64,000 nucleotides of DNA from Lewinellaceae bacterium (lineage in GTDB: Bacteria > Bacteroidota > Bacteroidia > Chitinophagales > Saprospiraceae). Below the pieces are notes generated by a model. That model did no database searches, was not told the origin of the DNA, and saw only the letters and a list, made by a program, of their open reading frames with translations. The position numbers and the translations under genes are program-made. Position 1 is the stretch's first letter. Each line of letters starts with the position of its first letter. The stretch lies in assembly GCA_020636315.1 (NCBI GenBank), contig JACJYA010000010.1, positions 1 through 64,000 of the forward strand, written 5' to 3'. This document shows, piece by piece, positions 1 to 8,389 of this stretch.

Positions 1-617
1 GTGCATGGGGCGGTTTTGCCACCCTGGCGGAGTTCTACCACTCCTTTGGCCCGGGCGATCCCAGGTTTTTAGGCCCACGAATAACTGTGGCCAATGCCAA
101 CCTGGGGTTCAATGCCGGCTATCAACTGGACAACCACGGGGATACGATACTGCTTTTTGATGGCGCACCCCTGTACTACGCTGTTGATATCGACCCGGAT
201 GGTGCTTCCCGCCAGCAGGGCGCCCGGCCGGTAAAGTACGAACCTGCCGCTGCGCCGGGAGGCATTGCTCCGGACAATCTCTGGGTAGCCCTGCGCCTGG
301 GAGAAGTTTACCTCATGAGGGCAGAAGCTGCTTTTAGAAAAGGCAGCGAATCGGAAGCCCTGGAAATATTGAATGAATTGAGGGAAAAAAGAGGAGCCGC
401 ACAATTGTCTGCCGTCAACGAAGACAGCATTATGGCAGAATATGGTTTTGAATTGTGGTGGGAAGGCCACCGCCGAACCCAGCTGATCCGCTTCGGAAAA
501 TTCAACCGGGAACTGAGCATCAGGCCAACCGGCAGTGAGGCTTTCTACCAGCTGTTTCCCATTCCTCAAAAAGCGCTGGACGCCAATCCTGCCCTTAGGC
601 AAAATCCGGGTTATTAA
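1..617 (+). CDS. SusD/RagB-family outer-membrane nutrient-binding lipoprotein, C-terminal part (5' truncated by window)
   Basis: The frame is open from the first bases and gives about 204 residues before the stop. Known role of the family: surface lipoproteins that pair with SusC-type TonB receptors to capture glycans or other nutrients. Seen: the typical C-terminal SusD signature, with 'LRLGEVYLMRAEA', a helical 'ALEILNELREKRG', 'WWEGHRRTQLIRFGKFN' and the ending 'ALDANPALRQNPGY', which closely matches the usual '-PIP..AL..NP.L.QNPGY' end. The signal peptide and lipobox lie outside the window. The SusC partner would be expected just upstream, also outside. An ATG at 87 is internal and is not the true start. 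Confidence 0.93.
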   Translation, partial: AWGGFATLAEFYHSFGPGDPRFLGPRITVANANLGFNAGYQLDNHGDTILLFDGAPLYYAVDIDPDGASRQQGARPVKYEPAAAPGGIAPDNLWVALRLGEVYLMRAEAAFRKGSESEALEILNELREKRGAAQLSAVNEDSIMAEYGFELWWEGHRRTQLIRFGKFNRELSIRPTGSEAFYQLFPIPQKALDANPALRQNPGY

Positions 618-665
618 TTAATCTAAGTTGCGATTCCCATTAGCGCTTGAATTATCAGAACCAAA

Positions 666-673
666 TAAATTTG
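666..673 (+). promoter_or_regulatory. Candidate -7 box for the DUF5995 gene
   Basis: TAAATTTG matches the Bacteroidota -7 consensus TAnnTTTG exactly and lies about 56 bases before the ATG at 729. No well-spaced TTTG -33 element is visible, so this is tentative. Confidence 0.35.
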
Positions 674-728
674 TCCGGCCATTTATTTCCCATTAATCCC
701 GTAAATTGGCAGGGCCAAAAACATTCCT

Positions 729-1484
729 ATGCCTCAGTCGCCAAACAACATTGATGATGTCCTTCGTGAGTTGGACCGCATCGTTGATCAAACCATTGCC
801 GATAATGATTACCTCGGGGTTTTTGCCTACGTTTACCGGCGCACTACTGCACAGATCAAGTATGGAATTGAACAAGGGCGGTTTGAAGACGGCCGCCGGA
901 TGGAGCAGATGGATGTCGTTTTTGCCCGGCGCTATATCGATGCCTACTGGGCTTACCGGAACGGGCAGCCTGTGAGCCGGGCCTGGCAGGCCGCTTTTAA
1001 TGCGCGCAGACAACCCATCACCCTCCTTCAGCATCTGCTTCTGGGCATGAATGCACACATCAACCTGGACCTGGGGGTCGCTGCGGCGGAAACCGCCCCG
1101 GGGCAGGCCATTCAACAGCTGGAAAAGGATTTCATGACGGTCAACGACATCCTGGCTGAGATCGGCGATGAAATGCAGGAACGCCTGAGCCGCGCTTCCC
1201 GCCTGCTTTTCCTCCTGGATTGGGTGGGCGGCCGCAAGGATGAGCAGATCGTCAATTTCAGCATTAATAAAGCCCGTTCTTTTGCCTGGCAGGTGGCCGT
1301 AAGCCTGGCCAGGCTGAAAGGCGCCGGCCGGGAAGATACCATTTCAGGGGTGGATGAAACGACGTACCAGATTGGCAAGGTAGTGGCCTGGCCGCCGGGG
1401 CGCCTGTTGCCGTGGGTGGTAAGGCTCATCCACCGGTGGGAGGAAAAAGATGTGGGCAGGGTGGTAGCGTTGTTGAAGGAATAA
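729..1484 (+). CDS. DUF5995 family protein
   Basis: 251 residues, cytoplasmic (no signal peptide or membrane segment). Seen: the family hallmark 'LLGMNAHINLDLGVAAAE' in the middle, preceded by 'FARRYIDAYWAYRNG' and followed by a helical C-terminal half. DUF5995 proteins are all-alpha and of unknown function, common in Bacteroidota and actinobacteria. The conserved asparagine and histidine of 'MNAHINLDL' hint at a metal or catalytic site, which is inference only. It is a single gene, convergent with the next one at 1543. The ATG at 729 is the first plausible start and gives a normal family length. Confidence 0.85.
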   Translation: MPQSPNNIDDVLRELDRIVDQTIADNDYLGVFAYVYRRTTAQIKYGIEQGRFEDGRRMEQMDVVFARRYIDAYWAYRNGQPVSRAWQAAFNARRQPITLLQHLLLGMNAHINLDLGVAAAETAPGQAIQQLEKDFMTVNDILAEIGDEMQERLSRASRLLFLLDWVGGRKDEQIVNFSINKARSFAWQVAVSLARLKGAGREDTISGVDETTYQIGKVVAWPPGRLLPWVVRLIHRWEEKDVGRVVALLKE

Positions 1485-1542
1485 GGGCCTCAAATTAATT
1501 AATTCAAGTTGAGATAAAAGTACCCTGCCCACTCCTAACCTC

Positions 1543-2712
1543 TCATTTTTTCTCCCCTTCCACCAGCACCGGAAACCGAATCCTTTTCAACACCGGCTCC
1601 CGGACTACGGTGGACTGGCTAACCGGCACTTCGCGGGTTTCGGTGAAGTATTCGTCCCGGTAGGTTCGGCTTACCGTCACGGCTACTATCTTGACGTTGA
1701 CGTTGATCCCTTCCAGATAGTTGTCGTTCGCCAGGCGAAGGGCGAAACGGCCCTGGTTGGGGTTATCCACCCGGCCGTAGCCGGTGATGCTGTTACCCTT
1801 TCCAAGTTCTTTGTATTCGCCGTTCTCCTCCAGCAGGAGGGCATATTGTACATTCTCGCCGGAGGGCGGGTTGCTGAAGACAGAGATACCCTCGATGGCC
1901 AGCAGGGCCAAAGCGCCGTAACCACCGGAAAGCAGGCCGGTGCTGATGGCTCCTTTGGTAAGGCCTCTGGCGAGGCGTTCCAGGGCGCTTTCGTTGGCTT
2001 TTTGGTACCACTCCCTGGACTGTTCGCCGGTGCCGATCCAGTACGCCCAGGAAACCACCTCGGTGGCATGAGCAGGTTCTTCGGGCGAGGGGTCAAAGCG
2101 GTTGCGGGGCAACTCGAATTCCAGAAGAGTTTCATTGTCGGCGGTGAGGTTCGTCCGGGAATGCACCCGTTCCACCTTATCAAGCAGGGTGACTACGCTA
2201 GTGTCTATCCCGGCCAGCACCCGCCGGCGTTGCTGAACATCTTTCACCTCCGTACCGGAATGCAGGGTTTCCGATTGCACGTTGAAAGTCGTGTCAACCC
2301 GTTCCTCCCAGCGCACCCCCGGATTGAAATTGACAGTGGCGGCGCTGGCCGGAAGGCGTTTGATGTGGAGGCGGCAAACCCGCTTTTTCAGCAGGCTGGC
2401 ATTCTGAAGGCGAAATTGAAAGACCCCGCGCTGATATACCTTCAGGCGTTTATCATCGAAACCACCTGTTTCGTATTCCAGAATGCGGGAGTTTTCGGGA
2501 TATTCAATGATCTCAAAGAATTTGAGATCCTTGCCATCCAGCAACTCCAGGCTGACGATCAACAGGTCGCCGGTTTCAAATCCATAGTAGAGGTTCTCTT
2601 CGCTGTTGGCTCCCACTTCTACCGTTAGTTCGGCTACCGTGACGGGGAGCTGTGCGGGGAGGGCGGATGAGAAAAAGAGAAATAAGGTTGTACTTGCTAT
2701 GATCCGGTGCAT
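1543..2712 (-). CDS. Secreted protein of unknown function
   Basis: 389 residues when started at the ATG at 2712, which puts a clean signal peptide ('MHRIIASTTLFLFFSSALPAQ') at the N-terminus; a longer reading to 2769 would place charged residues before it. The mature part looks beta-rich and has no family I recognise. It has a 'YGFETGDLLIVSLELLDGKDL' type opening, a middle region mentioning no cysteine motif, a short hydrophobic stretch near 'GAISTGLLSGGYGALALLAI' and an extracellular-looking C-terminal half. Opening phrases of this kind occur in lectin or Ig-like modules, but I cannot assign one. It is convergent with the DUF5995 gene, and the GNAT gene lies 69 bases upstream on the same strand. 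Confidence 0.7.
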   Translation of the reverse strand: MHRIIASTTLFLFFSSALPAQLPVTVAELTVEVGANSEENLYYGFETGDLLIVSLELLDGKDLKFFEIIEYPENSRILEYETGGFDDKRLKVYQRGVFQFRLQNASLLKKRVCRLHIKRLPASAATVNFNPGVRWEERVDTTFNVQSETLHSGTEVKDVQQRRRVLAGIDTSVVTLLDKVERVHSRTNLTADNETLLEFELPRNRFDPSPEEPAHATEVVSWAYWIGTGEQSREWYQKANESALERLARGLTKGAISTGLLSGGYGALALLAIEGISVFSNPPSGENVQYALLLEENGEYKELGKGNSITGYGRVDNPNQGRFALRLANDNYLEGINVNVKIVAVTVSRTYRDEYFTETREVPVSQSTVVREPVLKRIRFPVLVEGEKK

Positions 2713-2781
2713 GTCCTTGCAATTTCTTTGAATTTTCGCCTGCCCGGCGAGTTCCAAAGATAGGAACATGCAGCCTGGTGA

Positions 2782-3321
2782 TCAAGATATCCGCGAAGCG
2801 AATTTAGCGTAAATATCCAGGCTTATGAACCTGCCGTTCTTCACTTCGCAATCCACCATGGTGCCTTCCAGGAGAAAACCCAGTTTCGCCAGGGCTTTTT
2901 TGCAGGGAAAGTTCTCCGTTTCCACAAAGCCTTCGATGCGGTGGAGGCCCATTTTATCGAAGGCATAGTCGCAGATCAATGGCATAGCCTCCGTCATGAT
3001 GCCTTTGCCCCAGTGTTCGGGCAACAACCACAGGCCCACCTCCGCTTTCCGGTGTTCATGGCTCCAGTCGTTGAAACCGGCTGCACCGAAAAATGTCCCT
3101 TCCTCAGCAGAACAAATGGCCCACCAGACTCCAGTTCTATTAGTTTCTAAATCACCGAACCAATCCATCTGCTCTTGTGTGGCCTCCAGGGTGTCGAAGT
3201 GCACGCCATAGTATCTGATGACCTCCGGGTGAGAAAGCCCGTAGAAGACATTTTGAAGGTCTTCCGGCTGAAACTGCCTCAACGACAGCCTTTCTGTTCT
3301 CAATTCAGGAAACTTATCCAT
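2782..3321 (-). CDS. GNAT-family N-acetyltransferase (RimJ/RimL type)
   Basis: 179 residues. Acetyl-CoA-dependent N-acyltransferase of the RimJ/RimL ribosomal-protein acetyltransferase branch, a common cytoplasmic fold whose substrate cannot be read from sequence. Seen: 'LRTERLSLRQFQPEDL' at the N-terminus, 'AEVGLWLLPEHWGKGIMTEA' covering beta-4 and the acetyl-CoA pyrophosphate loop (Q/R-x-x-G-x-G/A as 'HWGKGI'), and the late motif 'HRIEGFVETENFPCKKALAKLGF', typical for this branch. Complete, with the ATG at 3321. Its neighbours give no clue to substrate. Confidence 0.9.
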   Translation of the reverse strand: MDKFPELRTERLSLRQFQPEDLQNVFYGLSHPEVIRYYGVHFDTLEATQEQMDWFGDLETNRTGVWWAICSAEEGTFFGAAGFNDWSHEHRKAEVGLWLLPEHWGKGIMTEAMPLICDYAFDKMGLHRIEGFVETENFPCKKALAKLGFLLEGTMVDCEVKNGRFISLDIYAKFASRIS

Positions 3322-3339
3322 AGTAGGATATGGACTGAA

Positions 3340-3492
3340 TTAATGAATGACTGAATGATTGAATACCAGCGCCTTAGACGGCACCTCCGTCAGCCAGAAT
3401 TCGGTGCTGGAAGTTACCAGAGCCACCTCCTCCGGGCGGCGCATGGCCTGCCGGATATCGGCGTGCAGGTATTGAAGGTATCGGGCCAGCAT
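3340..3492 (-). pseudogene. Short open frame, probable gene remnant (50 codons)
   Basis: Starting at the ATG at 3492 it encodes 50 residues beginning 'MLARYLQYLHADIRQAM' and containing 'STEFWLTEVPSK'. The composition looks like real protein, but the tail after 'VPSKALVF' runs into a GAATGA-rich repeat. The last 15 codons and stop recur at 12114-12158 as 'VPSKVLAFSHSLIH', so both sites probably carry debris of the same gene or element. A stop codon closes the frame just upstream (3511-3513). I do not recognise a family. The rest of 3322-3722 shows nothing else. Confidence 0.35.
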
Positions 3493-3722
3493 GGTGTTTT
3501 CATTTGATGTTTAGAATAGCCTTCAATATGGCTGGAATTCTCTGAAAATGCCAGTCTGAATGCGTAAACCCTCTTTTTTTTCGAGTAACCGGCGTATTTT
3601 ATCCACGGGCCGCCGTTTTTTTTCTCTCCACCGAGTAACCTTTCTTTTTCCCTCCAAATACAGTGTATGAAACAACACTAAAAACAGTTTCTGACTTTTT
3701 CAACCTTAAAATTCCCGTTACC

Positions 3723-4190
3723 ATGAAAAATGCCACCCTGATCGCCTTCTTTACCTTGATATCAGTTAGCAACTATGCCCAGAATATCTGGATCGGCAAC
3801 ACTCCCGGCCATGAAACTGACTGGATGGAAGCACGCAACTGGAGCAAACAACGAGTGCCCGGCTGGAATGACAGCGTGCTGGTCCCCCACTTGTGGCACA
3901 ACAATTACCCCAAAGTCAGCACCAGGGTCCCTGCCATAGCCCATCTGGAAGTGGAAGGTGGCGCCAGTCTGAACATCAACTCCGGCGGTTATCTGCCGAT
4001 CGATGGAAGCAGCACCCATAACTCAGGCGTATTGCTGGCCGGCAGAATATACAACGAGGGCACCTTGGCCGTCACTGATGCAGGCGGGGAGGCCATAGCC
4101 GGCACACCGGGTAACCTCGCCATCCTGAAAAACGGCCAGTTCACCGTTCACGGCCATCAGCTGGCCTATGAACCCCGGGCCGGCAACTGA
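3723..4190 (+). CDS. Small secreted protein, single beta-helix-like module (paralogue A)
   Basis: 155 residues from the ATG at 3723, with a signal peptide ending 'VSNYAQ'; a longer reading from 3663 would bury it. The mature part has the pattern 'W.G..PG.ETDW.EARNWS...VPGW.DSV..P' followed by 'LEVEGGASLNINSGGYLPIDG'. This pattern is familiar from large exported Bacteroidota proteins, where 'NWS.G.VP...D.V.IP' introduces a right-handed beta-helix; here it stands alone with no sorting domain. The protein at 15743 has exactly the same length and the same motif order, so the two are paralogues bracketing the WD40-caspase and HypD block. The function is unknown. Confidence 0.7.
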   Translation: MKNATLIAFFTLISVSNYAQNIWIGNTPGHETDWMEARNWSKQRVPGWNDSVLVPHLWHNNYPKVSTRVPAIAHLEVEGGASLNINSGGYLPIDGSSTHNSGVLLAGRIYNEGTLAVTDAGGEAIAGTPGNLAILKNGQFTVHGHQLAYEPRAGN

Positions 4191-4318
4191 TAAGGCGGCC
4201 GGACACCGCATAACAATCCAACAATAGAAACAACCCAGCCAGGCATCCATAAGCCCTTCCCCCTGCAACCCTCCGGGCGCTCCCGGATCACAGATAAATA
4301 AACGCAAGCATCAGCCTG

Positions 4319-4345
4319 CCCCTGCCGGAAGATATCCGGCGGGGG
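4319..4345 (+). terminator. Candidate rho-independent terminator
   Basis: A 10-bp stem (CCCCTGCCGG / CCGGCGGGGG, one G-T pair) with a 7-base loop, followed by a moderately T-rich stretch. It is placed about 130 bases after the stop at 4190. Confidence 0.5.
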
Positions 4346-4357
4346 CTTGTATTTAAT

Positions 4358-4486
4358 AACCCGGTTTTGTGTATAACAAATTGCACTTTTTGTTTGGGTC
4401 GTGGATTGGTAAGCCCGTAGCAAAGCGAAGGGATTGCTAAGCCTTTCAGAGCCTGACTTTGCAATCAGTTATATACACAACCGGTT
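4358..4486. repeat. MITE-like element with imperfect terminal inverted repeats
   Basis: The left end (4358-4385, starting AACCCGGTTTTGTGTATAAC) is the imperfect reverse complement of the right end (4460-4486, ending ATACACAACCGGTT), about 27 bases each. The interior is about 75 bases with no coding frame and a smaller internal palindrome. The rest of the 4191-4616 gap holds the terminator before it and a short segment before the caspase gene, where I see no clear promoter. Confidence 0.5.
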
Positions 4487-4616
4487 GCTTCGGTACGCTT
4501 TTACTATATTGCAAAATAAACCGGATGGATATACAAGGAAATCCTCAATCAGGCTTTTGTTTTGATGAAAAAGTCAGGCTAAGTTAGTTCCAATATTAAC
4601 CCAACTGCTAACCACT

Positions 4617-7600
4617 ATGAAAAAACTGCTGATCCTTCCCCTATTTCTCTTTTCTGTTCAATTGCTCAGTCAAAAGCCAGAATTAATGCCTCCCCTGGGG
4701 CATACTTCGGCAATTAATGCAGTAGCCATTTCTGCCGATGGGCTTTACGTACTCACCGGGGGAAAAGACAATACCGCCATGCTGTGGTCGCGTTCTGGAA
4801 AATTGCTCAAAGTGCTCAGTGGGCATGAAAACCCAATACAGGCCGTAAGTTTTGCCCGCGACGGGCATATGCTTACCCTCGAGCAAAGCCCTGACAATCC
4901 ATTATTAAGAATCTGGAGCCCCACAGGGGAGCTGCTGAAAACTTTAGAAAGCCAGGATAAAACTTTACCCTTCACCTATGCACAGTTCCACCCCGATGGC
5001 CAATCCGTTTTGGCCGGGCATGCAGGAGGTAAGCTGCAACGGATCGACTGGAGAAATGAGGGGGCAGTACTTCAAAACTATAAGGGCCGCAATATCGACG
5101 TGTTTTGCATCGCGGTGTCTCAAAACGGCCGCCGCTTCCTGGTGGGGAGTGGCGATGGCTACGCCAGCCTTTATGACATCAACCAAAGCAACCCGATTGC
5201 CGAACTGGACGGGCATTTTGCCGCCCCTCAGGGAGGATTTTACAATTCAGTAAGGTCTGTTGCCCTGTCAGCCGACGGCCAACGGCTGATAACCGGAGGA
5301 AGTGATAATACCACCATCATTTGGGACGGTAATGGACAGATGTTGGGCAAGTTTACCGGCCATAGGGATGGGGTGAATGCGGTTGCTGTTTCTCCCGATG
5401 GCCTATCCTTCGCCAGTGGGGGAAACGATATGGCCTTATTCATTTTGGAGGAGAATGGCCAGGTGCGGCAAAGCGGCGTGGTTTTTAACTTCAACGGCCT
5501 CGCTTTTGCACCGGATGGACGGCACTTAGTCGGTGTGGGATTACACAGGGACGCTATTATTTTTGATACGAAAGGAGAACTGAGAACCATTGGGGCTTTA
5601 GGCAGCAGGTCCAGTGCCGTCACTTCTGTCGCCTTTTCTCCGGACGGAGAGTATGGGCTCACGGGAGGCAGCGGCAGCAGTATTCGCCTGTGGCCAATTA
5701 ACAGCCGTGATGTGCAGCATTTCTACAATTTTTCTGAATACAACACCCCTGTCACCTTCGTACCTGGGAAGGAAGCGGTCCTTGCCTGTGAAGACTTCTA
5801 TCCCATGCAGGAATGGGGGTTCAACCGCGAGCCTGGGCCATCTTACGAAAACGCAGATGGAAATCCCGTGTCGGTAGTTGCCTATGCCCCGGATGGGGGG
5901 CACATCGTCACTGGCAACCGGGGTGGCATCATCAACATTTGGGCCAGCGATGGGCGTTTACTGCAACAGATAGAAGGACATGGTTCCAGTATCCAGGCGC
6001 TGCAGTTTTCTCCGGACAGCCAGCATTTTATCACCACCAGTTCGGGGCAACAGCGGGGAAGCCAAAAATCCTATGATGTCGAGGGGAATACCATTACGGT
6101 TTATGAGCTCGAAGACAACCCTGAGCCTGCTCGCCTGTGGAGCCTTGACGGACAGTTGGTCCGTACTTATGGCCGGTCCGCCAGCCTGGCTGCCCTTTCT
6201 CCCGATGGACAATATGTCGCTACAGTGGAGGAAGGTAAGGTGGTAATTTGGGATGCCGATGGCACTAAATTACACCAATGGCCTTCTGAAGCCTTCCAGG
6301 GTGGAATTAATGCCCTCACCTTCTCGCCGGATAGCCAGAACCTGCTGCTGGGGCTGGGCAACAACAACGCCCAATTACACCGATTAGACGGTGGCCTGCT
6401 GCAAGCTTTCAAAGGGCACAAAAGCAGCGTCGGGGCAGTGAGTTTCTCCCCCAATGGCAGAAACATCATCACGGGCAGCGCCGACAATACCGCCCGGGTG
6501 TGGGAAGTCTCAAGCGGGAAAACACTGGCTACCCTGATGGCAGTAGGTACAGAAGACTGGCTAACCATCAGCCCCGAAGGATTATTCGATGCCTCGCCCG
6601 GCGCCATGGAACAACTCTATTACGTGAGCGGGCTGGAAGTTATCGCCCTGGATCAGCTAAAAGAACGCTATTTCGAGCCAGGCCTGTTACAAAAACTGCT
6701 GGGCAATAACCAGGAGGAAGTCCGGGATGTAAGCGCTTTTCAGGAAGTTCCCCTCTATCCGGAAATAGAAGCAAACATTGAAGGGGATGAATTAGCTGTT
6801 AAGCTCACCCCCAGAGAAGGGGGTATCGGAAAAATAAGCCTGTTCATCAATCGCAAAGAAATGCTGGAAGACGCCAACCCGTCCCGACAAACGCAATTCA
6901 GCATTCCCCTCAGTCAGTTTCAGTCCTATTATCTCCATGGGCAGGCCAATGAAGTATCCCTGATCGCTTTTAATGAAAGTGGCTGGTTGAAGAGTCAGCC
7001 TTACCGGTTGGCTTACAGCCCTGAAGAAGGTTATATCGGAAGCCGCGGCGGCGGAGATGAAACCCCTGCTTTTTCATTTACTGCTCAGGAAGATGCGGAA
7101 TTGTACTTCCTCTGTGTGGGCACCTCCAATTACAATGGAGAGCAACTAGACCTAAAGTTCCCGGATAAGGATGCCGTTTCCATGGCCCAGGCCCTGGAAG
7201 CCGCTGGCAAGCAATTATTTGGCGCCTCTGCGGTACATCCCTACCTGCTGAATACAACACCGGAGCCGGGCAGGCCTGCCGCCAGCAAAGCCAACATTCA
7301 GTCTGCCCTGTCTGAGATTGCTGAAAAAGCGCAACCTAAGGATATTCTGGTTATGTATTTCTCCGGCCATGGCATCACTTATGGTAGTGCTGAAAAGGCC
7401 CAATTCTATTACCTGACCAAAGATATTGCCAGTGAAAACCTCAGTGATGATGAGATCCGACGGCTATATGCCATCTCCTCTGAAGAACTCATCCAATGGA
7501 CGAATGATGCCCCTGCCTTAAAGCAGGTGCTCATCTTTGACGCCTGCAACTCCGGCAAGGTGGTGGAAAGCCTGCTCACCGGCAAAAAAACGCTCAATTC

Positions 7601-8261
7601 CAGCCAGATCCGGGCCTTAGACCGTATGCAAGACCGTACCGGTATGTTTGTCCTCTCCGGCAGTGCTGCCGACAAGGTGAGCTACGAGGCCAGCAGGTAT
7701 GGACAGGGGCTGCTCACCTATAGCCTGCTGGAAGGCATGAGTGGCCTGGCCCTGCGGGAAGGCCAGTACATTGATGTGATAACGCTTTTCCAGTACTCCC
7801 GTGACAAGGTTCCCGAATTGGCCAAAACCATCGGCGGCATTCAGACCCCCACCATGGCCTTTCCGGGTGGAGGCCAAAGTTTTGATATAGGTATTGTCAA
7901 CGAGCAGGTCAACATTCCCGTCGCTCAGGTAAAACCCGTTTTTGTGCGCAATGTCTTCCAGGAAGAAACGGCTTTTGATGATGTACTGGATATCGGTAAA
8001 AAATTGCAGGCCAACCTGCAGGATATCACCGCCAAAGGAGCAAAGGCCAGCCTGGTCTATGTTGACGTGCCGGAGTATCAGGATGCCTATTCCATAAAGG
8101 GGCGTTACCGGCTGGAGGGGGAAACCGTAACCTTAAAGGCCCGATTGTTCAGAAACAGCCAGTCATTGGGAGACATCCAGGTGCAGGGGGCGAACGGGCA
8201 GTTGGATGCCCTGGTGGAGGAAGTTCTGCAGCAGGCTTTTGCTGTTCTACAGAAAGAATAA
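4617..8261 (+). CDS. Exported WD40-repeat caspase-like protease (C14 family), paralogue 1
   Basis: 1214 residues. Seen: a signal peptide ('MKKLLILPLFLFSVQLLSQ'). About 14 WD40-like repeats follow over residues 25-640, each with 'FSPDG' and 'GS.DNTA.LW' type motifs, probably forming two propellers. A linker region then contains 'GGIGKISLFINRKE' near 740. The caspase domain runs from about 835 to 1090, with catalytic His in 'YFSGHG' (residue 918) and Cys in 'FDACNSGK' (residue 977). A roughly 110-residue conserved C-terminal domain completes it. The catalytic dyad is intact, so cleavage after a basic residue is expected, as in metacaspase-like proteins (family knowledge). The signal peptide places it in the periplasm or outside. 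The next gene is a full-length paralogue. Confidence 0.92.
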   Translation: MKKLLILPLFLFSVQLLSQKPELMPPLGHTSAINAVAISADGLYVLTGGKDNTAMLWSRSGKLLKVLSGHENPIQAVSFARDGHMLTLEQSPDNPLLRIWSPTGELLKTLESQDKTLPFTYAQFHPDGQSVLAGHAGGKLQRIDWRNEGAVLQNYKGRNIDVFCIAVSQNGRRFLVGSGDGYASLYDINQSNPIAELDGHFAAPQGGFYNSVRSVALSADGQRLITGGSDNTTIIWDGNGQMLGKFTGHRDGVNAVAVSPDGLSFASGGNDMALFILEENGQVRQSGVVFNFNGLAFAPDGRHLVGVGLHRDAIIFDTKGELRTIGALGSRSSAVTSVAFSPDGEYGLTGGSGSSIRLWPINSRDVQHFYNFSEYNTPVTFVPGKEAVLACEDFYPMQEWGFNREPGPSYENADGNPVSVVAYAPDGGHIVTGNRGGIINIWASDGRLLQQIEGHGSSIQALQFSPDSQHFITTSSGQQRGSQKSYDVEGNTITVYELEDNPEPARLWSLDGQLVRTYGRSASLAALSPDGQYVATVEEGKVVIWDADGTKLHQWPSEAFQGGINALTFSPDSQNLLLGLGNNNAQLHRLDGGLLQAFKGHKSSVGAVSFSPNGRNIITGSADNTARVWEVSSGKTLATLMAVGTEDWLTISPEGLFDASPGAMEQLYYVSGLEVIALDQLKERYFEPGLLQKLLGNNQEEVRDVSAFQEVPLYPEIEANIEGDELAVKLTPREGGIGKISLFINRKEMLEDANPSRQTQFSIPLSQFQSYYLHGQANEVSLIAFNESGWLKSQPYRLAYSPEEGYIGSRGGGDETPAFSFTAQEDAELYFLCVGTSNYNGEQLDLKFPDKDAVSMAQALEAAGKQLFGASAVHPYLLNTTPEPGRPAASKANIQSALSEIAEKAQPKDILVMYFSGHGITYGSAEKAQFYYLTKDIASENLSDDEIRRLYAISSEELIQWTNDAPALKQVLIFDACNSGKVVESLLTGKKTLNSSQIRALDRMQDRTGMFVLSGSAADKVSYEASRYGQGLLTYSLLEGMSGLALREGQYIDVITLFQYSRDKVPELAKTIGGIQTPTMAFPGGGQSFDIGIVNEQVNIPVAQVKPVFVRNVFQEETAFDDVLDIGKKLQANLQDITAKGAKASLVYVDVPEYQDAYSIKGRYRLEGETVTLKARLFRNSQSLGDIQVQGANGQLDALVEEVLQQAFAVLQKE

Positions 8262-8271
8262 ATGCTGCCCT

Positions 8272-8320
8272 AAACCTTTGAGGTTTTCAACAGGCATCCA
8301 TAAGAAAACCTCAAAGGTTT
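8272..8320 (+). terminator. Rho-independent terminator after WD40-caspase 1
   Basis: A perfect 17-bp inverted repeat (AAACCTTTGAGGTTTTC and its complement) lies 10 bases after the stop codon and is followed by TTG. It separates the two paralogous caspase genes into distinct transcripts. Confidence 0.75.
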
Positions 8321-8359
8321 TTGAGATAGTAATGAATAAATAATTGGCAGGGAACTTTG

Positions 8360-8367
8360 TACCTTTG
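8360..8367 (+). promoter_or_regulatory. Candidate -7 box for WD40-caspase 2
   Basis: TACCTTTG is an exact TAnnTTTG match 30 bases before the GTG at 8390. It overlaps the alternative TTG start at 8357, which argues against that start. No convincing TTTG is found at the expected -33 position. Confidence 0.4.
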
Positions 8368-8389
8368 GAATACCCAAATATTCCCAAAC

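Noticed and set aside
8357..8389. TTG start for the second WD40-caspase
   Set aside because: It overlaps the TACCTTTG box and adds residues before the signal peptide; GTG at 8390 is preferred.
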